Positions 46,810 to 57,600 of a stretch of 64,000 nt of DNA are shown here, in pieces. The DNA lies in the NCBI RefSeq assembly GCF_010723575.1, contig NZ_BLKZ01000002.1, positions 558,001 through 622,000 of the forward strand, read 5' to 3'. Made by a program: the position numbers and the translations under genes. The notes beneath the pieces are model-generated. The model searched no databases, had not been told where the DNA came from, and saw nothing but the letters and a program-made list of their open reading frames with translations. Position 1 is the first letter of the stretch. The number at the start of each line of letters is the position of its first letter. Source of the DNA: Mycobacterium bourgelatii. GTDB taxonomy: Bacteria > Actinomycetota > Actinomycetes > Mycobacteriales > Mycobacteriaceae.

Positions 46810-47385
46810 GGGGTTCTCCTTGGTGTCTCTGGCATCACCGTCCGACCGCCAGCTTGGCTCGTCGGTCGAAGGTGTCTCGCTGCTGGCCGGCGCGGTCCCC
46901 GGAGTGGATCTCTGGGTCGCAGCCGTATCGCCGACTTTCGGGCGACTGTTTGAGGGTACTGACCAGCCTTCGGCAGGTCAAACCTGGTCAACGCCGGTCC
47001 GGCCCAAAACACATCCGTCCCAACCGATAACGCAGTGATCCCGCAGACAGTCCCGCAGGCGAAAAACTGGCCTCGAATGACAACCAACGGTTGGCAGCCG
47101 CACCGAAAACTGTTAGCTTCGGTCGGTGCGGTTTCAAGCCTCTCCAGACTTGAAACACCGGTTGACAACGAAGCGAGGATGGCAGATCGACTAGCTGCCC
47201 TGGCAACCGAACGGTTGTCGTCCAGCGCGGAGATCGCGAGCCGGTGCCGGTAAGGTACGGCGCGCTATCTTTGTCCCTTTCCACATCTGTGGATAACACT
47301 GTGGACAGTTGCATCATTGTCAACGGCACCTCGATTAGCGTCGTTGGCCGGCCGGGAGTTAAGCGAGAATCAGGGAGATGCGTCG
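46810..47385. other. rpmH-dnaA intergenic region with DnaA boxes
   Basis: A 576-base region with the divergent promoters of rpmH and dnaA. Two DnaA-box-like nonamers lie close together before dnaA: TGTGGATAA at 47288-47296 (reverse of the perfect box TTATCCACA) and TGTGGACAG at 47300-47308. A perfect eight-base inverted repeat GTTTCAAG/CTTGAAAC lies at 47131-47138 and 47149-47156. A TTGACA hexamer occurs at 47162-47167 without a clear -10 box. DnaA binding here would give autoregulation and may form part of the bipartite origin. Confidence 0.7.
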
Positions 47386-48864
47386 TTGACCGATGACCCT
47401 GGTTCCGGATTCGCCACGGTGTGGAACGCGGTCGTCTCCGAGCTCAACGGTGATTCCACCAACGGGACCACGCTCACCGCTCCACTGACTCCTCAGCAAA
47501 GAGCGTGGTTGAACCTCGTACAACCGCTCACCATCGTCGAGGGCTTTGCTCTGCTGTCGGTGCCGAGCAGCTTCGTTCAAAACGAGATCGAACGCCACCT
47601 GCGGACACCGATCACCGATGCACTCAGCCGCCGGCTGGGACAGCAGATCCAACTCGGCGTGCGTATCGCGCCGCCGCCGCAGACCGACGACGAGAAATCG
47701 GCCGCACCCGAGCCGGACGCCGATGCCAACAACGACCCGACTGAGCGCGGCGAGTCCCTGGGCGGCACTCAGCAGGACTGGCCCTCGTACTTCACCGAAC
47801 GTCCCCGCAGCACGGACACCAGTACCGCCAGCGGCACCAGCCTGAACCGCCGCTACACGTTCGATACCTTCGTGATCGGTGCCTCCAACCGGTTCGCCCA
47901 CGCCGCTACGCTCGCGATCGCCGAAGCACCGGCCCGTGCTTACAACCCGCTGTTTATCTGGGGCGAGTCCGGCCTCGGCAAGACCCACCTGCTGCACGCG
48001 GCCGGCAACTACGCCCAGCGCCTCTTCCCCGGCATGCGGGTCAAATACGTTTCCACCGAAGAGTTCACCAACGACTTCATCAACTCGCTTCGTGACGACC
48101 GCAAGGTTGCGTTCAAGCGCAGTTATCGCGACGTCGACGTGCTGCTCGTCGATGACATCCAATTCATCGAAGGCAAGGAAGGCATCCAAGAGGAGTTCTT
48201 CCACACCTTCAACACGCTGCACAACGCGAACAAGCAGATTGTCATCTCCTCCGACCGGCCCCCCAAACAGCTGGCGACGCTCGAAGACCGGCTTCGGACC
48301 CGGTTCGAATGGGGGTTGATCACCGACGTCCAGCCGCCAGAGCTGGAAACCCGCATCGCGATCCTGCGTAAGAAAGCACAAATGGAGCGGCTCGCCGTTC
48401 CCGACGACGTGCTGGAACTCATCGCCAGCAGCATCGAGCGCAACATCCGTGAGCTCGAGGGAGCTCTCATCCGGGTCACTGCGTTCGCCTCGCTGAACAA
48501 GACCCCGATCGACAAGGCTCTGGCCGAGATCGTGTTGCGTGATCTGATCGCCGACGCCAGCACGATGCAGATCAGCGCGGCGGCCATCATGGCCGCGACC
48601 GCCGAGTACTTCGACACCACGGTCGAGGAGTTACGCGGGCCGGGCAAGACACGTGCGTTGGCGCAGTCGCGACAGATCGCGATGTACCTCTGTCGAGAAC
48701 TCACCGATCTGTCGCTGCCCAAGATCGGCCAGGCGTTCGGCCGCGACCACACCACCGTGATGTACGCGCAACGCAAGATCCTGTCCGAAATGGCCGAGCG
48801 CCGTGAGGTCTTCGATCACGTCAAAGAGCTCACGACCCGCATCCGGCAACGCGCCAAGCGCTGA
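47386..48864 (+). CDS. dnaA: Chromosomal replication initiator DnaA
   Basis: A 492-residue AAA+ initiator that binds DnaA boxes and opens oriC. Domain I is residues 1 to about 85, and domain II is an acidic, variable linker (about 95-150). The AAA+ domain has GESGLGKTHLLHA (Walker A), LLVDDIQFIEG (Walker B) and RLRTRFEWGL. The C-terminal HTH has the signature GRDHTTVMYAQRKI. I chose TTG at 47386, which gives the mycobacterial TDDPGSGFATVWN start with GGGAG upstream. A GTG at 47317 is in frame but less likely. Confidence 0.97.
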   Translation: MTDDPGSGFATVWNAVVSELNGDSTNGTTLTAPLTPQQRAWLNLVQPLTIVEGFALLSVPSSFVQNEIERHLRTPITDALSRRLGQQIQLGVRIAPPPQTDDEKSAAPEPDADANNDPTERGESLGGTQQDWPSYFTERPRSTDTSTASGTSLNRRYTFDTFVIGASNRFAHAATLAIAEAPARAYNPLFIWGESGLGKTHLLHAAGNYAQRLFPGMRVKYVSTEEFTNDFINSLRDDRKVAFKRSYRDVDVLLVDDIQFIEGKEGIQEEFFHTFNTLHNANKQIVISSDRPPKQLATLEDRLRTRFEWGLITDVQPPELETRIAILRKKAQMERLAVPDDVLELIASSIERNIRELEGALIRVTAFASLNKTPIDKALAEIVLRDLIADASTMQISAAAIMAATAEYFDTTVEELRGPGKTRALAQSRQIAMYLCRELTDLSLPKIGQAFGRDHTTVMYAQRKILSEMAERREVFDHVKELTTRIRQRAKR

Positions 48865-49397
48865 ATCCCCCACATCCGCGCGCTTTGACGGTAATTTTTT
48901 CAAAAAACTTCTCCATCGCTAGTCACATCAGTCACAGCCTCGGGCTGTGGGCATCCTGTGGAAAACCACTCAATACTCGGGTGAAGAATCCGGCCCCTCG
49001 TCCACAGCGCCCGGTGTTCCCCAGCGCGGGCAGCTGAACCACACAGCTTTCCACGCCGCTATCCACAGCCCCGCCCGCCGCCTAGCAGCGACAAGACCAA
49101 CGTGTCCCCAGGATTCACACCCCTTAATACTGATATTGAGATCTCTCCGTTATTCCTTCGTTGAAGAACAGCGCTGGGGACACCTGCTCAACAGGCGCCC
49201 TTCTCGGGACCAGTTGACCTGCGTGTCACCCCTAACGGGTAGCTTTCAAGTTCGGGCTAGAAGCTTTACGGTTGTTCTTCGACTGCAGTGTCGGCGTCGC
49301 GACGCAAGGTGTCATCGGCGCTCTGCACCGGGAGTCCCGAGCTAGCGTGGGGAAGCTAGCCCCTGGATTGGTACCCATCGTGAGGTGAAGGGACGCA
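48865..49397. other. Origin of replication oriC (dnaA-dnaN intergenic)
   Basis: A 533-base gap with several DnaA-box-like nonamers: TGTGGGCAT 48946-48954, TGTGGAAAA 48957-48965, TCGTCCACA 48998-49006 and CTATCCACA 49059-49067. An AT-rich stretch near 49120-49165 is the likely unwinding region. In M. tuberculosis oriC is mapped to this same interval, with many boxes that depart from the E. coli consensus. No gene is seen. The dnaN promoter must lie at the right end. Confidence 0.92.
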
Positions 49398-50597
49398 ATG
49401 GACGCGGCTACGACACGAGCTGGCCTCACCGATTTGAAATTCCGTGTGGTACGCGAGTCGTTCGCCGAAGCGGTGTCATGGGTGGCCAAGAATCTGCCCA
49501 CCCGGCCGACGGTGCCCGTGCTCTCCGGAGTGTTGTTGACCGGTTCTGACGACGGTTTGACCATCTCCGGGTTCGACTACGAGGTTTCGGCCGAGGTGCA
49601 GATTGCCGCCGAAATCGCTTCTCCGGGAAGTGTTTTGGTGTCCGGGCGGTTGTTGTCCGACATCACCCGGGCGTTGCCCAACAAGCCGGTCGACTTTTAC
49701 GTCGACGGCAACCGTGTCGCCCTGACGTGCGGCAATGCCAGATTCTCGTTGCCGACGATGGCGGTCGAGGACTACCCGACGCTGCCGACCCTGCCGGAAG
49801 ATACCGGCACTCTGCCGTCGGAGTTGTTCGCCGAGGCGATCAGCCAGGTGGCGATCGCGGCCGGCCGTGACGACACGCTGCCCATGCTCACCGGCATCCG
49901 CGTCGAGATCTCCGGCGAGACGGTGGTTTTGGCGGCGACCGACAGGTTCCGGCTGGCAGTCCGAGAGCTGACCTGGACGGCGTTGTCGCCCGACGTCGAG
50001 GCGGCGGTGCTGGTGCCGGCCAAAACGTTGGCCGAGGCCGCGAAGACGGGCACCGACGGTTCGGAGGTTCGGTTGTCGTTAGGTGCCGGCGGCGCCGTCG
50101 GCAAAGAGGGGCTGCTCGGTATCACCGGCAACGGCAAACGCAGCACAACCCGGCTACTCGATGCGGAGTTCCCCAAGTTCCGCCAGCTGCTGCCGGCGCA
50201 ACACACCGCGGTCGCCACCATCGACGTGGCGGAGTTGACCGAGGCGATCAAGCTGGTTGCGCTGGTCGCCGACCGGGGCGCTCAAGTCCGGATGGAGTTC
50301 AGCGAGGGCTCGTTGCGGCTTTCGGCTGGTTCTGACGACGGCGGACGTGCGGAAGAAGACCTCGCGGTGGATTTCGCCGGCGACCCGCTGACCATCGCCT
50401 TCAACCCGAATTACCTGACCGACGGATTGCAGTCGTTGCACTCGGAGAAGGTGTCGTTCGGCTTCACCACCCCGGGCAAGCCGGCGCTGCTGCGGCCGGC
50501 GACGGCTGACGACGAGGTGGCGAGCGGACCCGGGCCGTTCCAGGCGGTGCCGACGGACTACGTGTACTTGCTGATGCCGGTTCGGTTGCCCGGATAG
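49398..50597 (+). CDS. dnaN: DNA polymerase III beta sliding clamp
   Basis: A 399-residue clamp with the three repeated domains of the family. Recognisable segments are LPTRPTVPVLSGVLLTGSDDGLTISGFDYE in part, ITGNGKRSTTRLLDAEFPKFRQLLP in part, and the C-terminal TDYVYLLMPVRLPG end. The ATG at 49398 is preceded by GAAGGG at five bases. The clamp tethers polymerase III to DNA. recF follows with no intervening base, so the two are co-transcribed. Intact. Confidence 0.97.
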   Translation: MDAATTRAGLTDLKFRVVRESFAEAVSWVAKNLPTRPTVPVLSGVLLTGSDDGLTISGFDYEVSAEVQIAAEIASPGSVLVSGRLLSDITRALPNKPVDFYVDGNRVALTCGNARFSLPTMAVEDYPTLPTLPEDTGTLPSELFAEAISQVAIAAGRDDTLPMLTGIRVEISGETVVLAATDRFRLAVRELTWTALSPDVEAAVLVPAKTLAEAAKTGTDGSEVRLSLGAGGAVGKEGLLGITGNGKRSTTRLLDAEFPKFRQLLPAQHTAVATIDVAELTEAIKLVALVADRGAQVRMEFSEGSLRLSAGSDDGGRAEEDLAVDFAGDPLTIAFNPNYLTDGLQSLHSEKVSFGFTTPGKPALLRPATADDEVASGPGPFQAVPTDYVYLLMPVRLPG

Positions 50598-51776
50598 GTG
50601 TATATCCGGCAGTTGGGACTGCGTGATTTCCGGTCCTGGGCCAACGCCGACCTCGAATTGCACCCGGGCCGGACGGTGTTCGTTGGTCGCAACGGCTTCG
50701 GCAAAACGAATCTCATTGAGGCGATTTGGTATTCGAGCACCCTCGGCTCACATCGGGTCGGGACAGACGCCCCGCTTGTCCGGGCGGGCGCCGATCGTGC
50801 GGTGATTTCGACCATCGTCGTCAACGAGGGCAGGGAATGCGCGATCGATCTGGAGATTGCCGCCGGGCGGGCTAACAAGGCTCGGTTGAACCGCTCACCG
50901 GTGCGCAGCACGCGCGAGGTGGTCGGTGTACTTCGCGCCGTGTTGTTTGCCCCCGAAGACTTGACGCTGGTGCGCGGCGATCCGGCGGATCGCCGCCGCT
51001 ACCTTGACGACCTGGCCACGGTGCGCCGCCCGGCGGTTGCTGCGCTGCGCGCCGATTACGACAAGGTGGTGCGCCAGCGCACCGCGCTGCTGAAGTCCTT
51101 GTCCGGCGCGCGGTATCGCGGCGACAACAGCGCCTTTGACACGTTGGACGTATGGGACAGCCGGCTCGCCGAGTTCGGCGCCGAATTGATGGCCGCACGA
51201 ATCAATCTGGTCAACGAGTTGGCACCCGAAGTCGAGAAGGCCTACCAGCTGTTGGCACCGGAATCACGTTCGGCGGCAATCGGTTACCGCGCCAGTACGG
51301 ACGCGGTGACGGGCGGTTCCCCGGCCGGTCCCGGCGGTCCCGGCGCGGGGGCCGATCGCGAATTGCTGGAAGCGGCTCTGCTGGCGGCACTAGCCGCTCG
51401 GCGGGACGCCGAGTTGGAGCGCGGCGTGTGTCTGGTTGGCCCGCACCGAGACGACTTGGAATTACGACTCGGCGATCAACCCGCCAAAGGCTTTGCCAGC
51501 CATGGTGAATCGTGGTCATTCGCGGTGGCATTGCGGCTGGCGGCCTATGAACTGTTGCGTGCGGAAGGGAGTGAACCGGTGTTGTTGCTCGACGATGTTT
51601 TCGCCGAGTTGGATTCCGCGCGGCGCGAGGCCTTGGCGTCGGTAGCCGAATCGGCCGAGCAGGTGCTGGTGACGGCCGCGGTGCTGGATGACATTCCGCA
51701 GGGATGGGATGCCCGCCTGGTCCCTATCGATCTGCGAGACGGTGACAGCGGACGGTTTTCGGTGGTGACGTCGTGA
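50598..51776 (+). CDS. recF: DNA replication and repair protein RecF
   Basis: A 392-residue SMC-like ATPase that helps load RecA at single-strand gaps. The P-loop is GRNGFGKTN near residue 30, and the C-terminal Walker B reads LLLDDVFAELD. RDFRSWANADLEL at the N-terminus is characteristic. It begins with a GTG immediately after the dnaN TAG and overlaps the next gene by four bases (GTGA). Homologue of Rv0003. Confidence 0.96.
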   Translation: MYIRQLGLRDFRSWANADLELHPGRTVFVGRNGFGKTNLIEAIWYSSTLGSHRVGTDAPLVRAGADRAVISTIVVNEGRECAIDLEIAAGRANKARLNRSPVRSTREVVGVLRAVLFAPEDLTLVRGDPADRRRYLDDLATVRRPAVAALRADYDKVVRQRTALLKSLSGARYRGDNSAFDTLDVWDSRLAEFGAELMAARINLVNELAPEVEKAYQLLAPESRSAAIGYRASTDAVTGGSPAGPGGPGAGADRELLEAALLAALAARRDAELERGVCLVGPHRDDLELRLGDQPAKGFASHGESWSFAVALRLAAYELLRAEGSEPVLLLDDVFAELDSARREALASVAESAEQVLVTAAVLDDIPQGWDARLVPIDLRDGDSGRFSVVTS

Positions 51777-52339
51777 CGGACGAAAACGACCAAGTTGCGG
51801 GCGACGGCGAGAGCCTCGATGTGAACCGCCTCGCCGGCATCGATCTGGTCCGGCGGACGCTCGAGGAAGCGCGGTCGGCGGCTCGCGCCCGGGGGCATGA
51901 CGCCGGCCGAGGATATGCGGGGCCGCCGGTGCCCCGCCGTGTCGCCGGGCAGCGGCGAAGTTGGTCGGGGCCGGGTCCTGACGTCCGGGACCCGCAACCG
52001 CTGGGCAAGTTGGCTCGTGATCTGGCCAAGAAGCGCGGCTGGTCCGCGCACGTGGCGGAGGGCACGGTATTCGGGCAGTGGACCTCTGTGGTGGGGCACC
52101 AGATCGCCGATCACGCCACCCCGACCGCGTTGAAAGACGGGGTGCTCAGCGTGACGGCCGAATCGACGGCGTGGGCCACCCAGTTGCGCATCATTCAGAG
52201 CCAGCTGCTGGCCAAGATTGCCGCCGCCGTCGGCAACGGTGTGGTGACGTCGCTCAAGATCACCGGGCCGGCGAAGCCATCGTGGCGGAAAGGGCCGCGA
52301 CATGTCGGCGGCAGAGGGCCGCGGGACACCTACGGCTAG
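51773..52339 (+). CDS. dciA: DciA-type helicase loader (DUF721, Rv0004-like)
   Basis: A 188-residue protein. A basic, disordered N-terminus (about residues 1-85) is followed by the DUF721 domain (AKKRGWSAHVAEGTVFGQW, ATPTALKDGVLSVTAESTAWA, TQLRIIQSQLLAKI). DciA loads the replicative helicase in bacteria without DnaC or DnaI. The start is the GTG at 51773, overlapping the recF stop. It lies between recF and gyrB as in all mycobacteria. Confidence 0.93.
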   Translation: MTDENDQVAGDGESLDVNRLAGIDLVRRTLEEARSAARARGHDAGRGYAGPPVPRRVAGQRRSWSGPGPDVRDPQPLGKLARDLAKKRGWSAHVAEGTVFGQWTSVVGHQIADHATPTALKDGVLSVTAESTAWATQLRIIQSQLLAKIAAAVGNGVVTSLKITGPAKPSWRKGPRHVGGRGPRDTYG

Positions 52340-52595
52340 CAGCGGGGAGGACCCCGCGGTGGGCGCACGGCAGGGCCTTCGCACTGAACGTCTCAGAGCC
52401 GCTAGGACGAGAGGGAACCTCATGTCAACCGTCGGGACGCGCCCGGAATGAAGAAATCGAGCGCACGGCGCAATCAGATAGGTAGAAACGCCGCCGCAGA
52501 GTCGGTCCTGTCGGCCGGGAACGGTAGAGTGGTCTAGTGCGACCGCTGCGGTGACTGGACCGCTCGCATGCAACCCCAAGGAGAGCACTCGGACC

Positions 52596-54629
52596 GTGGC
52601 TGCCCAGAAGAAGAAAAACCCGTCCGGATACGGCGCAGAACAGATCACCGTTCTGGAAGGCCTCGAGGCCGTCCGCAAACGTCCAGGCATGTATATCGGG
52701 TCAACCGGTGAGCGCGGTCTGCACCATCTCATCTGGGAGGTCGTCGACAACTCCGTAGACGAGGCGATGGCCGGTTACGCCACCCAGGTTGATGTTCGGC
52801 TGCTCGAGGACGGCGGCGTGGAGGTCATCGACAACGGGCGTGGCATTCCCGTGGCGATGCACGCCACCGGTGCCCCGACCGTCGACGTCGTCATGACCCA
52901 ACTCCACGCCGGCGGCAAATTCGGCGGGGAGAACAGCGGCTACAACGTCAGCGGCGGCCTGCATGGCGTCGGTGTGTCCGTCGTCAACGCGCTGTCCACG
53001 CGGCTGGAGGTGGACATCAGGCGTGACGGGTACGAGTGGTCGCAGTACTACGAGCGCGCCGCGCCAGGCACGTTGAAGCAGGGCGAGGCGACCAAGAAGA
53101 CGGGGACCACGATCAGGTTCTGGGCGGACCCGGAGATCTTCGAAACCACCGAATACGACTTCGAGACGGTGGCGCGCCGCCTGCAGGAAATGGCGTTCCT
53201 GAACAAGGGTCTGACCATCACCCTCACCGACGAGCGCGTGCAGCAGGCCGAGGTTGTCGACGAGATCGTCAGCGACACCGCCGACGCGCCCAAATCCGCC
53301 GAGGAGAAAGAGGCCGAATCCAAGGCGCCGCACAAGGTCAAGCACCGCGTCTTCCACTACCCGGGCGGGCTGGTCGACTTCGTCAAGCACATCAACCGCA
53401 CGAAGAACCCGATCCAGCAGAGCATCATCGACTTCGATGGCAAGGGTCCCGGCCACGAGGTCGAGATCGCCATGCAGTGGAACGGTGGCTATTCCGAATC
53501 CGTGCACACCTTCGCCAACACCATCAATACGCACGAGGGTGGGACCCACGAAGAAGGCTTCCGTAGCGCGCTGACATCCGTGGTGAACAAGTACGCCAAG
53601 GACAAGAAGCTGCTGAAGGAGAAGGACCCGAACCTCACCGGCGATGACATCCGGGAGGGGCTGGCCGCGGTCATCTCGGTCAAGGTCGCCGAGCCGCAGT
53701 TCGAAGGCCAGACCAAGACCAAGCTCGGCAACACCGAGGTGAAGTCGTTCGTGCAGAAGGTCTGCAACGAACAGCTGACGCACTGGTTCGAGGCGAACCC
53801 GTCCGAGGCGAAAACCGTTGTCAACAAAGCGGTGTCCTCGGCGCAGGCGCGGATCGCCGCGCGCAAGGCGCGCGAATTGGTGCGCCGCAAGAGCGCAACC
53901 GACCTGGGTGGCTTGCCCGGCAAGTTGGCCGATTGCCGCTCTACCGACCCGCGGAAATCGGAACTCTATGTGGTGGAGGGTGACTCCGCCGGCGGCTCGG
54001 CCAAGAGCGGCCGTGACTCCATGTTCCAGGCGATCCTTCCGTTGCGCGGCAAGATCATCAACGTCGAGAAGGCCCGCATCGACCGCGTCCTGAAGAACAC
54101 CGAAGTCCAGGCGATCATCACCGCGCTGGGCACCGGCATTCACGACGAGTTCGACATCTCCAAGTTGCGCTACCACAAGATCGTGCTGATGGCCGACGCC
54201 GACGTTGACGGCCAACACATTTCGACCTTGCTGTTGACCTTGTTGTTCCGGTTCATGCGGCCGCTGATCGAGAACGGCCACGTGTTCTTGGCGCAACCGC
54301 CGCTGTACAAGCTCAAGTGGCAGCGCAGCGATCCGGAGTTCGCCTACTCCGACCGTGAGCGCGACGGCCTGCTCGAGGCGGGGCTCAAAGCCGGCAAGAA
54401 GATCAACAAGGAAGACGGTATCCAGCGCTACAAGGGTCTTGGCGAAATGGATGCCAAGGAGCTGTGGGAAACCACCATGGATCCCGCGGTGCGGGTGTTG
54501 CGCCAGGTGACGCTCGACGACGCCGCGGCCGCCGACGAGTTGTTCTCCATCCTGATGGGTGAGGACGTGGAAGCGCGCCGCAGCTTTATCACCCGCAATG
54601 CCAAGGATGTTCGCTTCCTAGACGTGTAA
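52596..54629 (+). CDS. gyrB: DNA gyrase subunit B
   Basis: A 677-residue ATPase subunit. The GHKL fold has VVDNSVDEAMAG and DNGRGIPV near residues 45-80. The TOPRIM motifs are EGDSAGGSAKSGRD and ADADVDGQHI. I chose the GTG at 52596, giving VAAQKKKNPSGYG, because this is the start shown for the M. tuberculosis enzyme; the frame is open to a GTG at 52551. AAGGAG lies 12 bases upstream. Works with GyrA, whose gene follows 43 bases later. Confidence 0.96.
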   Translation: MAAQKKKNPSGYGAEQITVLEGLEAVRKRPGMYIGSTGERGLHHLIWEVVDNSVDEAMAGYATQVDVRLLEDGGVEVIDNGRGIPVAMHATGAPTVDVVMTQLHAGGKFGGENSGYNVSGGLHGVGVSVVNALSTRLEVDIRRDGYEWSQYYERAAPGTLKQGEATKKTGTTIRFWADPEIFETTEYDFETVARRLQEMAFLNKGLTITLTDERVQQAEVVDEIVSDTADAPKSAEEKEAESKAPHKVKHRVFHYPGGLVDFVKHINRTKNPIQQSIIDFDGKGPGHEVEIAMQWNGGYSESVHTFANTINTHEGGTHEEGFRSALTSVVNKYAKDKKLLKEKDPNLTGDDIREGLAAVISVKVAEPQFEGQTKTKLGNTEVKSFVQKVCNEQLTHWFEANPSEAKTVVNKAVSSAQARIAARKARELVRRKSATDLGGLPGKLADCRSTDPRKSELYVVEGDSAGGSAKSGRDSMFQAILPLRGKIINVEKARIDRVLKNTEVQAIITALGTGIHDEFDISKLRYHKIVLMADADVDGQHISTLLLTLLFRFMRPLIENGHVFLAQPPLYKLKWQRSDPEFAYSDRERDGLLEAGLKAGKKINKEDGIQRYKGLGEMDAKELWETTMDPAVRVLRQVTLDDAAAADELFSILMGEDVEARRSFITRNAKDVRFLDV

Positions 54630-54672
54630 TTGTCCGCGGTCGATTCGCTAACCAACAAACGACGAGGGATAG

Positions 54673-57600
54673 ATGACAGACACGACGCTGCCGCCGGGTG
54701 ACGACTCGGTTGACCGCATCGAACCGGTTGACATTCAACAGGAGATGCAGCGCAGCTACATCGATTACGCGATGAGCGTGATCGTCGGCCGCGCCCTGCC
54801 GGAAGTTCGCGACGGCCTCAAGCCGGTGCACCGGCGTGTGCTGTATGCCATGTACGACTCCGGTTTTCGCCCGGATCGCAGCCACGCCAAGTCCGCGCGC
54901 TCGGTTGCCGAGACGATGGGTAACTACCACCCGCACGGCGACGCGTCGATCTACGACACCTTGGTGCGCATGGCGCAGCCGTGGTCGTTGCGCTACCCGC
55001 TAGTCGACGGTCAAGGCAACTTCGGTTCGCCGGGCAATGACCCACCAGCCGCCATGAGATATTGCGTTTCTCAGGATGCGTTGGTGCGCTTGCCATTTGG
55101 ACAATCAGTGCGCATCGCCGATGTCGTTCCCGGTGCCCGGCCCAACACGGACAACGAGGTCGATCTGAAGGTCCTGGATCGGCATGGCAACCCCGTTGCG
55201 GTTGACCGTTTATTCCATTCGGGTGAGCACCAGGCGTACACGGTGCGCACCGCCGAAGGCTATGAAGTCACCGGTACCGCCAACCACCCGTTGCTGTGCC
55301 TGGTAGATGTCGCGGGTGTCCCCACGTTGCTGTGGAAGCTGATCGAAGAAATTCGACCCGACGACTATGTCGTCCTACAGCGCACTCCTCCAACGGAGTT
55401 CGGGCCGGCGGAATGGCACAACACGATGGAAGCGCTGCTGCTGGGCGCGTTCATCAGTGAAGGGTTTGTCTCCGAGACACGCGCGGGGTTCAACAACCTC
55501 GACGAAACCTACTTCAACATGGTCGTCGCCGCGTACGACGCGGTGGTCGGCGGCCAGCGTTACGTGAGCTCACGCGCCATCGCTTCTGGCTCGATTTTGT
55601 ACGAGCTTGATGTCCAAAACCTCACCGAACTCAACAAGACGCGGCTCGGAGATCTGCGCGGACAGCGGTCTGCCGACAAGCTCGCACCGGAGTGGCTGTG
55701 GCACTCCCCCGCTGCCGTCAAGCGCGCGTTCCTGCAAGCGCTCTTCGAGGGTGACGGGTCGTGCTCCGCGCTGCCGCGCAACACGATTCAGGTTTCCTAC
55801 TCGACCCGCAGCAAGCAACTGGCCAAAGACGTTCAGCAGATGCTGCTGGAATTCGGCGTCGTGTCCCGCCGATACCTGCACGCGGTCGGTGAATACAAGG
55901 TCGTCATCACCAACGGTGCCCAGGCCGAATTGTTCGCGAGCCAAATCGGTTTCGGCGGCGCCAAGCAGGAAAAGCTGCTCGGCATCCTGGCGTCCATGCC
56001 GCCCTGCAAGGGACGCGACACCGATCACGTTCCCGGTCTGGCGAGGTTCATCCGGCGGCACTGCGGTAGCCGGTGGGTCGACAAGGACTGGCTCAACCGC
56101 CACAACATCGACAACATTCAGCGCTGGCGCACCGGCGGTGACGAAATCCTCGCGCGCATCGCCGATCCCGACGTGCGGGCCATCGCCGCGGACCTCACCG
56201 ACGGCCGCTTCTACTACGCGCGAGTCGCCTCTGTCACGGATGCCGGCGTCCAACCCGTGTACAGCCTGCGGGTCGACACCGAAGACCACGCCTTCCTCAC
56301 CAACGGTTTCGTCAGTCACAACACCGAGGCCCGGCTCACCCCGCTGGCCATGGAGATGCTGCGTGAAATCGACGAGGAGACAGTCGATTTCATACCGAAC
56401 TACGACGGCCGGGTACAAGAGCCGACGGTACTCCCCAGCAGATTCCCCAACCTGTTAGCGAACGGGTCCGGTGGCATCGCAGTCGGCATGGCCACAAACA
56501 TCCCGCCGCACAACCTGCGCGAGCTCGCCGAAGCGGTGTTCTGGTGCCTGGACAATTACGACGCCGACGAAGAGGCGACGCTCGCCGCCGTCATGGAACG
56601 GGTCAAGGGCCCCGACTTCCCCACGTCCGGATTGATCGTCGGCTCGCAGGGCATCGCGGATGCCTACAAGACTGGCCGCGGGTCCATCCGGATGCGCGGA
56701 GTCGTTGAGGTGGAAGAGGATTCACGCGGCCGTACGTCGCTGGTCATCACCGAGCTGCCGTACCAGGTCAACCACGACAACTTCATCACCTCGATCGCGG
56801 AGCAGGTCCGCGACGGCAGACTGAGCGGCATTTCCAACATCGAAGACCAATCCAGCGACCGGGTCGGTCTGCGCATCGTCATCGAAATCAAGCGCGATGC
56901 CGTCGCCAAGGTTGTGCTGAACAACCTGTACAAGCACACCCAGTTGCAGACCAGCTTCGGCGCCAACATGCTGTCGATCGTCGACGGCGTGCCGCGCACA
57001 CTGCGCCTGGACCAGATGATCCGCTACTACGTCGAGCACCAACTCGACGTGATCGTCCGCCGGACCACCTACCGGCTGCGAAAGGCCAACGAGCGGGCCC
57101 ACATTCTGCGTGGCTTGGTCAAGGCGCTCGACGCGCTGGACGAAGTGATCGCGTTGATTCGGGCGTCACAAACCGTCGACATCGCCCGGGCCGGTTTGAT
57201 CGAACTGCTCGACATCGACGAGATCCAGGCCCAGGCGATCCTGGACATGCAACTGCGGCGCCTGGCGGCGTTGGAACGTCAGCGCATCGTCGACGACCTG
57301 GCCAAGATCGAGGCCGAGATCGCCGACCTCGAGGACATCCTGGCCAAGCCGGAACGGCAGCGGGCCATCGTGCACGACGAGCTCGCCGAGATCGTCGAGA
57401 AGCACGGGGACGACCGACGCACCCGGATCATCGCCGCCGACGGCGACGTCAGCGACGAGGACCTGATCGCTCGCGAGGATGTCGTCGTCACCATCACCGA
57501 AACCGGATACGCCAAGCGCACCAAGACCGATCTGTACCGCAGCCAGAAGCGGGGCGGAAAGGGCGTTCAGGGCGCCGGGCTGAAGCAGGACGACATTGTC

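Noticed and set aside
52701..54296. 531-codon minus-strand frame opposite gyrB
   Set aside because: gyrB is unambiguous on the plus strand, and the antisense product has no domain.
54871..54975. Fluoroquinolone resistance mutation in gyrA
   Set aside because: The HPHGDASIYDT segment carries the wild-type Ala and Asp at the main resistance positions.
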